Part shown: positions 17,809 through 26,200 of the stretch, piece by piece
Layout: each line of letters begins with the position of its first letter
How positions within the stretch are numbered: position 1 is the first letter of the stretch
NCBI RefSeq assembly: GCF_030503875.2
Contig: NZ_CP129968.2
Location: 3,374,001-3,438,000 of the forward strand
Source: Marivirga arenosa
Lineage (GTDB): Bacteria; Bacteroidota; Bacteroidia; Cytophagales; Cyclobacteriaceae
Length of the DNA stretch: 64,000 nt
Direction of reading: 5' to 3'
The notes under the pieces: generated by a model
Told to the model about the DNA's origin: nothing
The model's database searches: none
The model's input: only the letters and a program-made list of their open reading frames with translations
Program-made: the position numbers and the translations under genes

Positions 17809-18612
17809 TTACTTTTTACTTTTAAATAAATCTTTTTTAAGAATGTAATTAAAAAGACCTTTACCCGCTTCTGTTACAGTGTAATTTCCTCGAAATTCAT
17901 CTAACTCACCATCAAACAACTTTTCTACTAAATCGAAGTTTTCTAATAAGTAAATTTTCTTTTTGGAGTTTCCATCTAATGAGGGAGCATAAGGAGAATG
18001 CTCTACTAAATTTTGTTCTGCTATTTCTAAAAATTGGTCAAATAATCCATTCTCTTTTAATCCTTTTATTTTTTGTTCGAAAGCACTATCTCCAGAATCT
18101 CCTCCAAATGAAAAGTCATCCCAGGTATTTTTTTCTGTCAAATCTGCTACCTGCTCTTTTAATTTAGTCAATTCAGCATTTAATGTTTTATTGGTATTCC
18201 TTAATTGTGACATTTCATTTGCACCTGAAATCTCTTCTTCAATTTTCCTTTGGGTGGCAGCAATACTTAACTTCCTTTTTAATTTTTCTTCTTTAATTTC
18301 CAGCTTAATTGCATTTCTCTTTATCTTATTAATCTTTAGCAGTTCATCTAACTTAAGGGAAATTACAGGTAGCAGTAATGTGTAAGTTAAAGCAGATATA
18401 AAAGGATAAATTAAGACATTCAAAATTTCTGATGACCATTTATCAATATACTGTTCTTTGTAAAGAAATGCAGCTCCGTCAAACATCAGGAAAAACCAGA
18501 TTTTATAATTGATAATGATCCATGATATAAAGAAAGAAGAAAAGAATGGGTTTTTTAATCTTTCAGAAAGGTTATCATTTATTGAATTAAAAATTTTTGA
18601 CAGGGTTTCCAT
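17809..18612 (-). CDS. Membrane-anchored coiled-coil protein of unknown function
   Basis: 267 residues. Two hydrophobic segments lie near 23-44 and 66-88; the first contains the striking motif NPFFSSFFISWIIINYKIW. A charged coiled coil follows at about 90-165 (Lys/Glu-rich), then a soluble C-terminal domain (about 175-262) ending in GNYTVTEAGKGLFNYILKK, which resembles the wing and last helix of a winged-helix fold. There is no signal peptide; the N-terminus should be cytoplasmic. I do not recognise a named family. It lies convergent with ssrA (91 bases from its end), a common landing site for mobile elements, but no integrase or repeat is seen. Codon use looks like its neighbours. Confidence 0.7.
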   Translation of the reverse strand: METLSKIFNSINDNLSERLKNPFFSSFFISWIIINYKIWFFLMFDGAAFLYKEQYIDKWSSEILNVLIYPFISALTYTLLLPVISLKLDELLKINKIKRNAIKLEIKEEKLKRKLSIAATQRKIEEEISGANEMSQLRNTNKTLNAELTKLKEQVADLTEKNTWDDFSFGGDSGDSAFEQKIKGLKENGLFDQFLEIAEQNLVEHSPYAPSLDGNSKKKIYLLENFDLVEKLFDGELDEFRGNYTVTEAGKGLFNYILKKDLFKSKK

Positions 18613-18782
18613 TTAATTTTGATTGAAATTTAAAACCGAAACATTAATGTAAACTAAAAATCTAAAAAAGTAAAATACTTAGTCTTAGGGTGTTTTGACC
18701 TAATCTTTTAATAAAATAATTAGGATTAATATTTATTTAATATTTTTCTGCATTCAATGTTTACATTTCCAAACCTTCTTCC

Positions 18783-18790
18783 TACCTTTG
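18783..18790 (+). promoter_or_regulatory. -7 promoter element of the SRP RNA gene (TAccTTTG)
   Basis: Exact match to TAnnTTTG, 4 bases before the predicted 5' end of the SRP RNA at 18795. No clear -33 element is seen. Confidence 0.7.
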
Positions 18791-18794
18791 CATC

Positions 18795-18885
18795 GGCAAA
18801 TCGGCACGACCAGCTCCTGCTGAATTCCCCCAGGACCGGAAGGTAGCAAGGGTAGGCGGTCGTAGCGGTGCGATGTTGATTTGCC
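18795..18885 (+). ncRNA. ffs: Signal recognition particle RNA (bacterial small type, 4.5S-like)
   Basis: Scaffold RNA of the signal recognition particle. The terminal helix GGCAAATC (18795-18802) pairs perfectly with GATTTGCC (18878-18885). The conserved apical domain with the GGAAG tetraloop and AGCA symmetric loop is visible in CCAGGACCGGAAGGTAGCA. Length is about 91 nt. A consensus -7 element lies immediately upstream. The open frame on the opposite strand (18726-18917) is only a by-product of this RNA. Confidence 0.93.
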
Positions 18886-18951
18886 ATTTTTATTTCCCCT
18901 CTTACATTAAAAAACACATTTTATCTTTACCAACTAAGCTGAAGCAGACTT

Positions 18952-19033
18952 AAACCTTTCAGGTTTTCACTTGGTACCCATTAATAAAACACTTCTTTAA
19001 TACCATCATTAATTCTCTAAACCTGACAGGTTT
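18952..19033. repeat. Pair of short palindromic repeats AAACCTnnCAGGTTT
   Basis: AAACCTTTCAGGTTT at 18952-18966 and AAACCTGACAGGTTT at 19019-19033. Both have 6-bp arms AAACCT/AGGTTT (one base overlapping the central NNC), lie 52 bases apart between ffs and the aldolase gene, and can each form a small hairpin. They could be a dispersed intergenic repeat or an operator pair. Confidence 0.6.
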
Positions 19034-19061
19034 CTAATAAGACATTTTCAGATTAAAGCAT

Positions 19062-19069
19062 TACCTTTG
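19062..19069 (+). promoter_or_regulatory. -7 promoter element (TAccTTTG) of the aldolase gene
   Basis: Exact TAnnTTTG match, 38 bases before ATG 19107. No -33 element is obvious. Confidence 0.6.
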
Positions 19070-19106
19070 CGGTAGATTAATTGAATTCAAAATAACCAGT
19101 CTACTT

Positions 19107-19763
19107 ATGAAATTTTTTATCGATACTGCTAATTTAGACGAAATCAGAGAAGCCTATGACATGGGGGTTCTTGATGGCGTAACCACCAATCCTAGCCTAA
19201 TGGCCAAAGAAGGCATTACGGGTGAAGATAACATTAAAGCACATTACAAAGCAATCTGTGATATAGTAGATAATAATGTGAGTGCTGAAGTAATCTCAAC
19301 TGATTACGAAGGCATGTTAAAAGAAGGAAGAGAACTCGCTAAAATCGATGATAAAATCGTGGTAAAAGTGCCCATGATCAAAGAGGGTGTAAAAGCAATC
19401 AAGCAATTCTCAGCTGAAGGCATCAGAACCAATTGCACTTTGGTTTTTTCTTCTGGTCAGGCTTTATTAGCTGCTAAAGCAGGTGCTTCTTATGTGTCTC
19501 CATTCATTGGCAGATTAGACGATATCTCAACGGACGGCTTGACTTTAATTGAAGATATTATCCGCATCTATGATAATTATGGATATGAAACTGAAGTTTT
19601 AGCAGCTTCTGTTCGTCATACTATGCACTTAATTGAATGTGCAAATATGGGAGCTGATGTAGTAACATGTCCATTGAAAGTAATCACAGGATTATTAAAA
19701 CATCCATTAACTGATTCTGGTTTAGCTCAATTCCTAGCGGATCATAAAAAAGGAAATAAATAA
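19107..19763 (+). CDS. fsa: Fructose-6-phosphate aldolase / small transaldolase
   Basis: Class I aldolase of the short transaldolase group (MipB/TalC), acting on fructose 6-phosphate or in sedoheptulose interconversion, cytoplasmic. Family start [29 protein letters not shown] near 24-36, and the Schiff-base Lys87 in [18 protein letters not shown] near the C-terminus is typical. Length 218 matches the family (about 215-220), against more than 300 for classical transaldolase. Whether it acts as aldolase or transaldolase cannot be read from sequence. Confidence 0.94.
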   Translation: MKFFIDTANLDEIREAYDMGVLDGVTTNPSLMAKEGITGEDNIKAHYKAICDIVDNNVSAEVISTDYEGMLKEGRELAKIDDKIVVKVPMIKEGVKAIKQFSAEGIRTNCTLVFSSGQALLAAKAGASYVSPFIGRLDDISTDGLTLIEDIIRIYDNYGYETEVLAASVRHTMHLIECANMGADVVTCPLKVITGLLKHPLTDSGLAQFLADHKKGNK

Positions 19764-19834
19764 AAGAAGAAATAAGAAAGATGAAATTTGGAAACATGCT
19801 TTCTTATTTCATCTTTCAACTTTCATATTTAAAT

Positions 19835-20038
19835 ATGTATATAATAAAAGTAAAAGGTAAAGCTAAAATCCCTGATTACATTCAGTTAAGGGATGACAAC
19901 TTCGTTCTCATTGCTTACTTCAGAGCCGACAGACCCCTAAAGAATTTAGATAAATATGGATTGGAAGGGAAAGAAGAAGCCTTGACAAAAGTTATAAATG
20001 AGTTACCTTTCGGAAAAATTCAAGCCCTAGATATATAA
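19835..20038 (+). CDS. Small conserved protein encoded directly before FtsE
   Basis: 67 residues from ATG 19835 (MYIIKVKGKAKIPDYIQLRDDN). A frame to 19781 exists, but its extension runs through an inverted-repeat-rich spacer and reads as low-quality protein. No signal peptide or membrane segment is present; it is predicted to be a small mixed alpha/beta cytoplasmic protein. The stop is 1 base before the FtsE-like ATG, so it is tightly coupled to it. Function unknown. Confidence 0.7.
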   Translation: MYIIKVKGKAKIPDYIQLRDDNFVLIAYFRADRPLKNLDKYGLEGKEEALTKVINELPFGKIQALDI

Positions 20039-20039
20039 T

Positions 20040-20750
20040 ATGTCTTTTTCTAACGAACCTGTAATCCGCATTGAAAACGCTACTATCTTTCAAGAAGATA
20101 GAGCCATTCTAAGTGACATCACCCTTAAAATTGAAAAAGGGGAATTCGTATACCTTATTGGGAGAACAGGAAGTGGAAAAAGTTCATTTATGAAAACCCT
20201 TTATGCTGACTTAGATTTAAGACTAGGTCAAATGGAGGTTGCAGGTTTTAAAATTAATGGCATTAGCTCCAAACAAATAGCGCAGCTTAGAAGAAAAATA
20301 AGCGTTATCTTCCAAGACTTTCAATTATTAGCTGATAGAACTGTAGCTGAAAATCTTTATTTCGTAATGAAAGCTACAGGCTGGAAGGATAAGTCGAAAA
20401 TGAAAAATCGAATGGCTGAAGTATTAATGCAGGTTGGATTAGGTTCTGTAGATAATAAAATGCCTCATCAACTATCAGGAGGCGAACAACAAAGAGTGGT
20501 TATTGCACGTGCCTTAATTAATGAACCCGTGCTACTAATTGCTGATGAGCCCACTGGTAACTTAGATCCAGAAGTTTCAGAAGGTATTTTTAAATTGTTT
20601 ACTGATATTAACAAAAGTGGGACTGCAATTCTTATGGGCACACACGATCACAGCTTTCTAGATACTCATCCTGCAAGAGTATTAAAATGCCAAAATGGTA
20701 AGTTGTTAGATTCTAAAAAAGAAGATTTTGATTTTAAAAGTAATTATTAA
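20040..20750 (+). CDS. ftsE: FtsE-like ABC ATP-binding protein
   Basis: ATPase of the FtsEX-type complex that in other bacteria activates peptidoglycan hydrolases at division. Walker A GRTGSGKSS (41-49), Q-loop FQDFQLL (91-97), signature LSGGEQQR (145-152), Walker B LLIADEPTGNLDP. Length 236 fits FtsE/LolD. The membrane partner FtsX is not adjacent, so assignment to FtsE rather than LolD or MacB-type rests on overall similarity and lack of a local permease. The preceding 67-residue gene is coupled to it. Confidence 0.85.
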   Translation: MSFSNEPVIRIENATIFQEDRAILSDITLKIEKGEFVYLIGRTGSGKSSFMKTLYADLDLRLGQMEVAGFKINGISSKQIAQLRRKISVIFQDFQLLADRTVAENLYFVMKATGWKDKSKMKNRMAEVLMQVGLGSVDNKMPHQLSGGEQQRVVIARALINEPVLLIADEPTGNLDPEVSEGIFKLFTDINKSGTAILMGTHDHSFLDTHPARVLKCQNGKLLDSKKEDFDFKSNY

Positions 20751-20793
20751 TCAATTCTGATAACTTTTAATTGCATTTCTTATTATTAAGAAC

Positions 20794-21183
20794 ATGCAAA
20801 CATCTAATCAAAGACCTGAAATTCCCTCCATTCAAAATGGAGCTGAGAGCAATCCAATTGAAATCTTTCAAAATCAATGTTTAAGACCCATCATTAAACA
20901 GCTACATCAACAAATCTTATTTCATTTCTCGATTTGTATTTCGTTAAAACATAAGGGGAAATACTTTGAAATTCCTGATGACCAAAAAGCAAATTATATT
21001 CTTAAAGTCTTAAATACTGATCAAAATTATAAGTTAGAGTTGAAAGGCATGATATTAGGACATTTTACAGAGCAAGAATTCCAGCTATACGCCAATAATT
21101 ATAAAAAAATTGACAAAAGAATTTTCTCAATTGTAACCGAAAGAATCCTATCAAATCAGTCAGACTTAAAGAAAATTCATTGA
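20794..21183 (+). CDS. Conserved hypothetical protein
   Basis: 129 residues, soluble and helical, no signal peptide. The segment IEIFQNQCLRPIIKQLHQQILFHF recalls a Bacteroidota family of about 110-130 residues starting with a FQNxxLRPIxK motif whose function is unknown to me. It is followed by a basic end (NQSDLKKIH). It lies 43 bases after the FtsE-like gene on the same strand and may be co-transcribed. Confidence 0.6.
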   Translation: MQTSNQRPEIPSIQNGAESNPIEIFQNQCLRPIIKQLHQQILFHFSICISLKHKGKYFEIPDDQKANYILKVLNTDQNYKLELKGMILGHFTEQEFQLYANNYKKIDKRIFSIVTERILSNQSDLKKIH

Positions 21184-21479
21184 ACTCATATTTTAAAAAA
21201 TAAAAATTATTTTCATACATAAAGTGTAATTATAACTGGCTTTAATTCAATTGTGAACATATCTAATTTGATAAAACCATAAATTAAATAAACATTTTTA
21301 CCGTTCAATCCTGCCTCAAATACTCATCCCATATAATGTAAGTTTTATCGAAAAATATAATATAAAGCATACTTACTTATAGGTATATTATTCTATATCA
21401 GTAGCATATATAAACTCCTTTTAGTATTTTAAATGATCTTTATAGTAAGAAACTGACTTTATTTAAATATAATTCTAAA
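21184..21479. other. AT-rich intergenic stretch
   Basis: About 300 bases with no gene, RNA or strong hairpin recognised. It must contain the promoter of the surface-protein pair downstream, but no TAnnTTTG match is found near the ATG at 21480. Confidence 0.4.
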
Positions 21480-23171
21480 ATGAAAAAATTATTTACTACA
21501 CTCGTTTTATTATTTTTCATAGCTACTTCCATGATAGCTCAAAAGCTTCCTTTTCAAGGATATTTGGAAGAATCCGGAGTACCAGTAGAAGGAACTCGTA
21601 ACTTCACCTTTAACTTGCCAGCTTACGGCTGGATAGAAACCTTTTCCGCAGTCCCAGTTACAAATGGGGTATATAATGTGGTTTTGGGTTCAAATACTCC
21701 TTTGCCGAAGAATATCTTTGGAGGAGTTAGTGAAATATCTATGAATGTTGGTGTAAATGGTACCCCAATTGGCAGTATAACCTTGTACAAGCCATTGGTT
21801 AGTGCAAATACACTATTAGATGCAGAACGTGACATGACTATAGTTGGCCCAAATGATAGTACTAACCTTAAAATGGGAAGTAATAATTTATATTACGGTA
21901 GTGTGAATTTTTATGATTCTTTAGGGGTTCAACAAGGTTTTTTATCAGCGGATCCTGCGGGTGGAAGGCTACAATTAAACCAAAGAGATGGTAGCGGTAA
22001 TTTTTCAAGTGCCGTTGTAATGAGAACTAATAACACTTCAAGTACCTCTCAGTTTTATGGACAAAATACTACAGGTGATGGAATCGAATTAATGATCACT
22101 GATTATATTACTGCAAATCAAATTGATTTTGGGCCTGTAATGTCTGGTAATTATCAAAGATCAGGAACTGACTGGAAAGATAATGCGGGAAATTTATTAG
22201 CTGCAATTGGTAATACAAGAGACGAAGGAGGATCTGATCCTACAGGTCATTCCGGTTATTTATCGTTATGGGGTACAAACTCTTTTAATATCGAACTAAC
22301 GGGCCAAAGATGGCAAAATAACGACCTGCCAATTTTCCAACTATTTGGTAGCAATGATGATGGTGCAGGCTGGTGGATGAGAAATATTGGAGCAGAAGTT
22401 GTTGCAGGAGCAGGTACTGATAATTATGGTAATATCTATCTTTCAAATTCTGATAATGGTGGAATTGGAAATGATGGCCTATTTTTAACTTCAAATTTAA
22501 ATGCAACCAGTGGGGGTGGAATTGAAGTGAAAGATAACACTAGTGCAAATAGAATTATTTTAGAAGGACAAACGGGTCTTATTTCATCTGAAAGAGCTTC
22601 AGGAGGCTCTGCTGTTAGGTTATCCCAAAATGCAGGAAGCGGTAGTATTGCGGTCGAAAATGCCGCACAAGACGTTAACTTCTTTTATGAAGCGGAAAGT
22701 AACATCCTAGATATATCAAATGCAGGAGCACCTACTATCCAACTAAATGGTGCTACTGGGGTTTTGACAGCAAATGCATATAACAATCCTTCTGATAGAA
22801 GACTTAAAAGAGAAATTTCTTCATTAGATAATGCTTTAGAGAACACTTTAAAACTGAGGGGTACTTCATATTTTTGGAAGGATGAAAAGAAATCTCAACA
22901 AAGACAAATCGGAGTAATTGCTCAGGAATTAGAAGAAGTTTATCCTGAATTTGTTCATACCAATAAAGATGGAATGAAGTCAGTTAATTATGCTCAAATG
23001 ACTGCAGTTTTAATTGAAGCCGTAAAAGAGCTGAATGCTAAGATTGAAAAATTAGAATCAGATAATAAAGAATTAACCACTGCACTAAATGAGCAGCAAA
23101 AATTAAACGATAGAATTACGAAGTTAGAAAAACTGCTTTTGGAAAATGCAAAGCTTGCCACTAACGAATAA
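21480..23171 (+). CDS. Exported protein with C-terminal S74 intramolecular-chaperone (tail-fibre) domain
   Basis: 563 residues. Signal peptide 1-20 (ends SMIAQ). The centre (about 100-430) is repetitive, Asn/Ser/Gly-rich beta-structure, as in trimeric fibres. The S74 endosialidase-type chaperone domain begins at SDRRLKREIS: the expected catalytic dyad is Ser438 and Lys443, with GVIAQELEEVYPEFV and VNYAQMTAVLIEAVKEL following. The domain trimerises and self-cleaves in phage fibres. A coiled coil ends the protein (about 515-560). No T9SS sorting domain is visible. The LRR/T9SS gene follows 36 bases later and is probably co-transcribed. Confidence 0.88.
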   Translation: MKKLFTTLVLLFFIATSMIAQKLPFQGYLEESGVPVEGTRNFTFNLPAYGWIETFSAVPVTNGVYNVVLGSNTPLPKNIFGGVSEISMNVGVNGTPIGSITLYKPLVSANTLLDAERDMTIVGPNDSTNLKMGSNNLYYGSVNFYDSLGVQQGFLSADPAGGRLQLNQRDGSGNFSSAVVMRTNNTSSTSQFYGQNTTGDGIELMITDYITANQIDFGPVMSGNYQRSGTDWKDNAGNLLAAIGNTRDEGGSDPTGHSGYLSLWGTNSFNIELTGQRWQNNDLPIFQLFGSNDDGAGWWMRNIGAEVVAGAGTDNYGNIYLSNSDNGGIGNDGLFLTSNLNATSGGGIEVKDNTSANRIILEGQTGLISSERASGGSAVRLSQNAGSGSIAVENAAQDVNFFYEAESNILDISNAGAPTIQLNGATGVLTANAYNNPSDRRLKREISSLDNALENTLKLRGTSYFWKDEKKSQQRQIGVIAQELEEVYPEFVHTNKDGMKSVNYAQMTAVLIEAVKELNAKIEKLESDNKELTTALNEQQKLNDRITKLEKLLLENAKLATNE

Positions 23172-23207
23172 TAATCAATAAATGGTTTCATCTTAAAACG
23201 AAACATT

Positions 23208-26200
23208 ATGAAAAAAATATTATCGTTAATCATATTAGCAACACTTAGCTTAAATGTGTTTTCTCAATCATTGCAGAATAACACCTATACAATAAGTGGC
23301 GAGAAGCTGGTGAATGGAACTACTAGCATGACTGTGAGCGGAAGTGCTTATAGCACCTCTCCTATTTCATCTGGAGGAACCATTTTGGCACCGGGTTTTC
23401 AAAGCTTGTTTAGATCGCAGAATAATCCTGTAACAGCGAGCATTATTGATTCATTGGCTTTGGTTGATTTATATAATGCGACCAATCCAGGAGATACAGC
23501 TTGGATTTCTGCAACAGGTTGGTTAACTGCCCCTCTTTCGGATTGGCAAGGTGTTTCTTTAGGGCCTACAGGAAGAGTAGAAGAAGTTTGGCTGGCTGAT
23601 AACAATTTAACGGGAACGATGCCCGAGTCAATCAAAAATTTAGATTCACTCAAGCGTTTCTATTTTTGGAACAACCCTAGCTTGGAAGGTAATCTTTTTG
23701 ATATCCTTGTGAATTTCTCAGCTTTAGAAAGAGCCTCAGCTCATGATTGTTCATTCACTGGACCTATTTTACCTGAGATATTTAGACCTGGCTTACTAGA
23801 ACTAAGATTATTTAACAATCAAATTACAGGACCTATCCCGACTGAAATTGGAAATGCTCCAGATCTACAGCAGTTTCATTTTGCCAACAATCAGCTTAGT
23901 GGGACTATTCCAAATACAATAGGCAACTTAGATCTACTAACAGAATTAAATTTAAGTCAAAATGATAGCATATCAGGATCAATACCTCCAGAGATAGGTC
24001 AAATGGAATTATTGACCTTTCTTTTCTTGGAAAATTGTAGCCTTTCAGGAGCAATACCGGCTGAAATCTTAAATGCCCCTTCATTAGTAGAATTATGGAT
24101 ATCTGGAAATGATTTTTCAGGAACTTTACCTGATGTTTTAAATATGCCTAATTTCAGAGCACTCCATGCAGGAGGAAATAGAAACCTTTTAGTTGATTTA
24201 CCAGATAATCTTGGAGAATTAACTCAATTGGAAGTGTTAATTATCTGGAATACAAGACCAAATGGTGGTCCTTTTCCTGAAGGTGTTTACAACCTAACAA
24301 ATCTCAGAGATTTAGATTTGTCTGAACAACGTTTCACAGGTTCAATTGATGATAGAATAGGAAATCTAACCAATTTATTTTCCCTATACTTGAGAAACAA
24401 TTTACTTTCAGGAGCTTTTCCTATTGAAATTACCAATGCAGCAGAATTACAAACTCTAGATTTAAGTGGAAATTCATTCGACTTTTTACCAGATATCAGC
24501 AGTCTATCAGGTTTGAATTTTGTTTTTCTGGATAGAAATAATTTTCAATTTGAATCACTTCTTCCTTATGTAGGAACTACAGTTGATTTCTCATATGCAC
24601 CTCAAAATCCAATTGGTGCTCAACAGGATATAGATGTTACAATAGGTGGTTCCACTACTATTGAAAGTGCAATTAATAATGAAGCAGATGCAGAATATAT
24701 CTGGATTCAGAATGGTGATAGCTTGACTAGTCAAATTGATATCAATTTAACTATTGATAATTACAATACAGCAAAATCGGGTAGATATGTATTAAGATCA
24801 ACCCATCCATCTTTACCTGATTTAGTTTTAAATAGCGCCCCTATCAATTTAAAAATCCAAGGTGGAAGAAGAAACTGGTATGTCGATAACAGAGCGGGGA
24901 CTATTGCTGATTTTAGATCCTTATTTCAAGCAGTTGCAGCAACTAAGGCTGGTGACACATTATATATAGCAGGTTCAAATGAAATATATGGAGGAGTTAT
25001 TATTGATGGAGCCAGAGTATTAATTGGGCCAGGCTATTTCTTGGCTGAAAACCCTAATACTCAATTCAATATTCAAGCTGCTAATATTGATTTCATTGAT
25101 TTATCTTTTGCAGCAGCAGGTACTGAAGTTTACGGCATATCTTCAAGATTATTGAGATTAAATAACCAGTCTTCTGCAGCACCGGATACCTTGAAGAATG
25201 TTAGAATAGTTGGAAATAGAATTCGACAATTGTCATTAGGTGATAAAAATGATGGGATTGATGTAGAGAGAAACTATATAGGTAGATTTGAATTCACTGC
25301 AACATCAGTACAAAATGTATTTAGATCTTACGATAACATTAATGCATCAAACAATATTATCGACACTGTAAAAACCTTCTTCGATGTAATTAACTCGAGT
25401 CGAAATGGCTTAAATAATGTTGTTTTCAATTATAATAATATAAGAGTAATAAATGACAGTATTAATGATGTTAGCTTTACCAATAACATCATTGGTAATC
25501 AAGGAAGCGGAAGTAATACTTTTAGCGGAAATATAGCTTACAATGCTGGTCTCTTTACAAATGGCTCAGGTTCATTTACTATTGATAATGATTTTGTACC
25601 AGTTGATGCGGCATTACCACAAGGTGCTTTTGCAGGAACAAATCCCTATCAATTAAGTGGCTTACCACCTGTTCCGTCTATTTATAATATTACAATTGGA
25701 ACCAGATTATCCGCTGCAGTTAGTGTGAAGAGTAATTCTTCAGAAAATATTCAGAGAATTCGGTATCTCTACAGAAGAAATAATGCATCCTCTACTCCAT
25801 TTAATGTGAGAGGTTTTACACCTGCTGATGATATTCAAATAGAATTCCTTCCAAATAGATCATCTATTGAACCTAATCAGACTTATAATTTAGTATTTCA
25901 GGCAGTAGACGAAAGTGGGAAAAGAAGTCATAGAACTTATATCCCTTATGAAACGATTGCAGGGAATGTTTCAGGTACAGTAGTAGATATTGAAAATATT
26001 AATGTAAATACAGGAAATGTTAGATTATTTGCCATAAATCCATTTGCTAATAAGTATGATACTGCAGCAGTTCAAGCTTTAGGAGGTGCTAACACCTTTA
26101 ATTTTGAAAATCTAATTTTGGGAGATTATATAATTTTAGCTGATCCTGATCCAGTTGATTATCCTGATTTGATTCCAACTTATTTGGGGAATACTTTGGA

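Noticed and set aside
17200..18700. Mobile island inserted at ssrA
   Set aside because: No integrase, no duplicated ssrA 3' end and no composition shift were found; only one unknown gene lies beside ssrA.
18726..18917. 63-codon open frame antisense to the SRP RNA
   Set aside because: It covers the whole conserved SRP RNA on the opposite strand and its peptide is only a reading of the RNA helices.
22285..22506. 73-codon His/Tyr-rich minus-strand frame in the S74 protein gene
   Set aside because: The odd composition is the complement of Gly/Asn/Asp-rich fibre codons.
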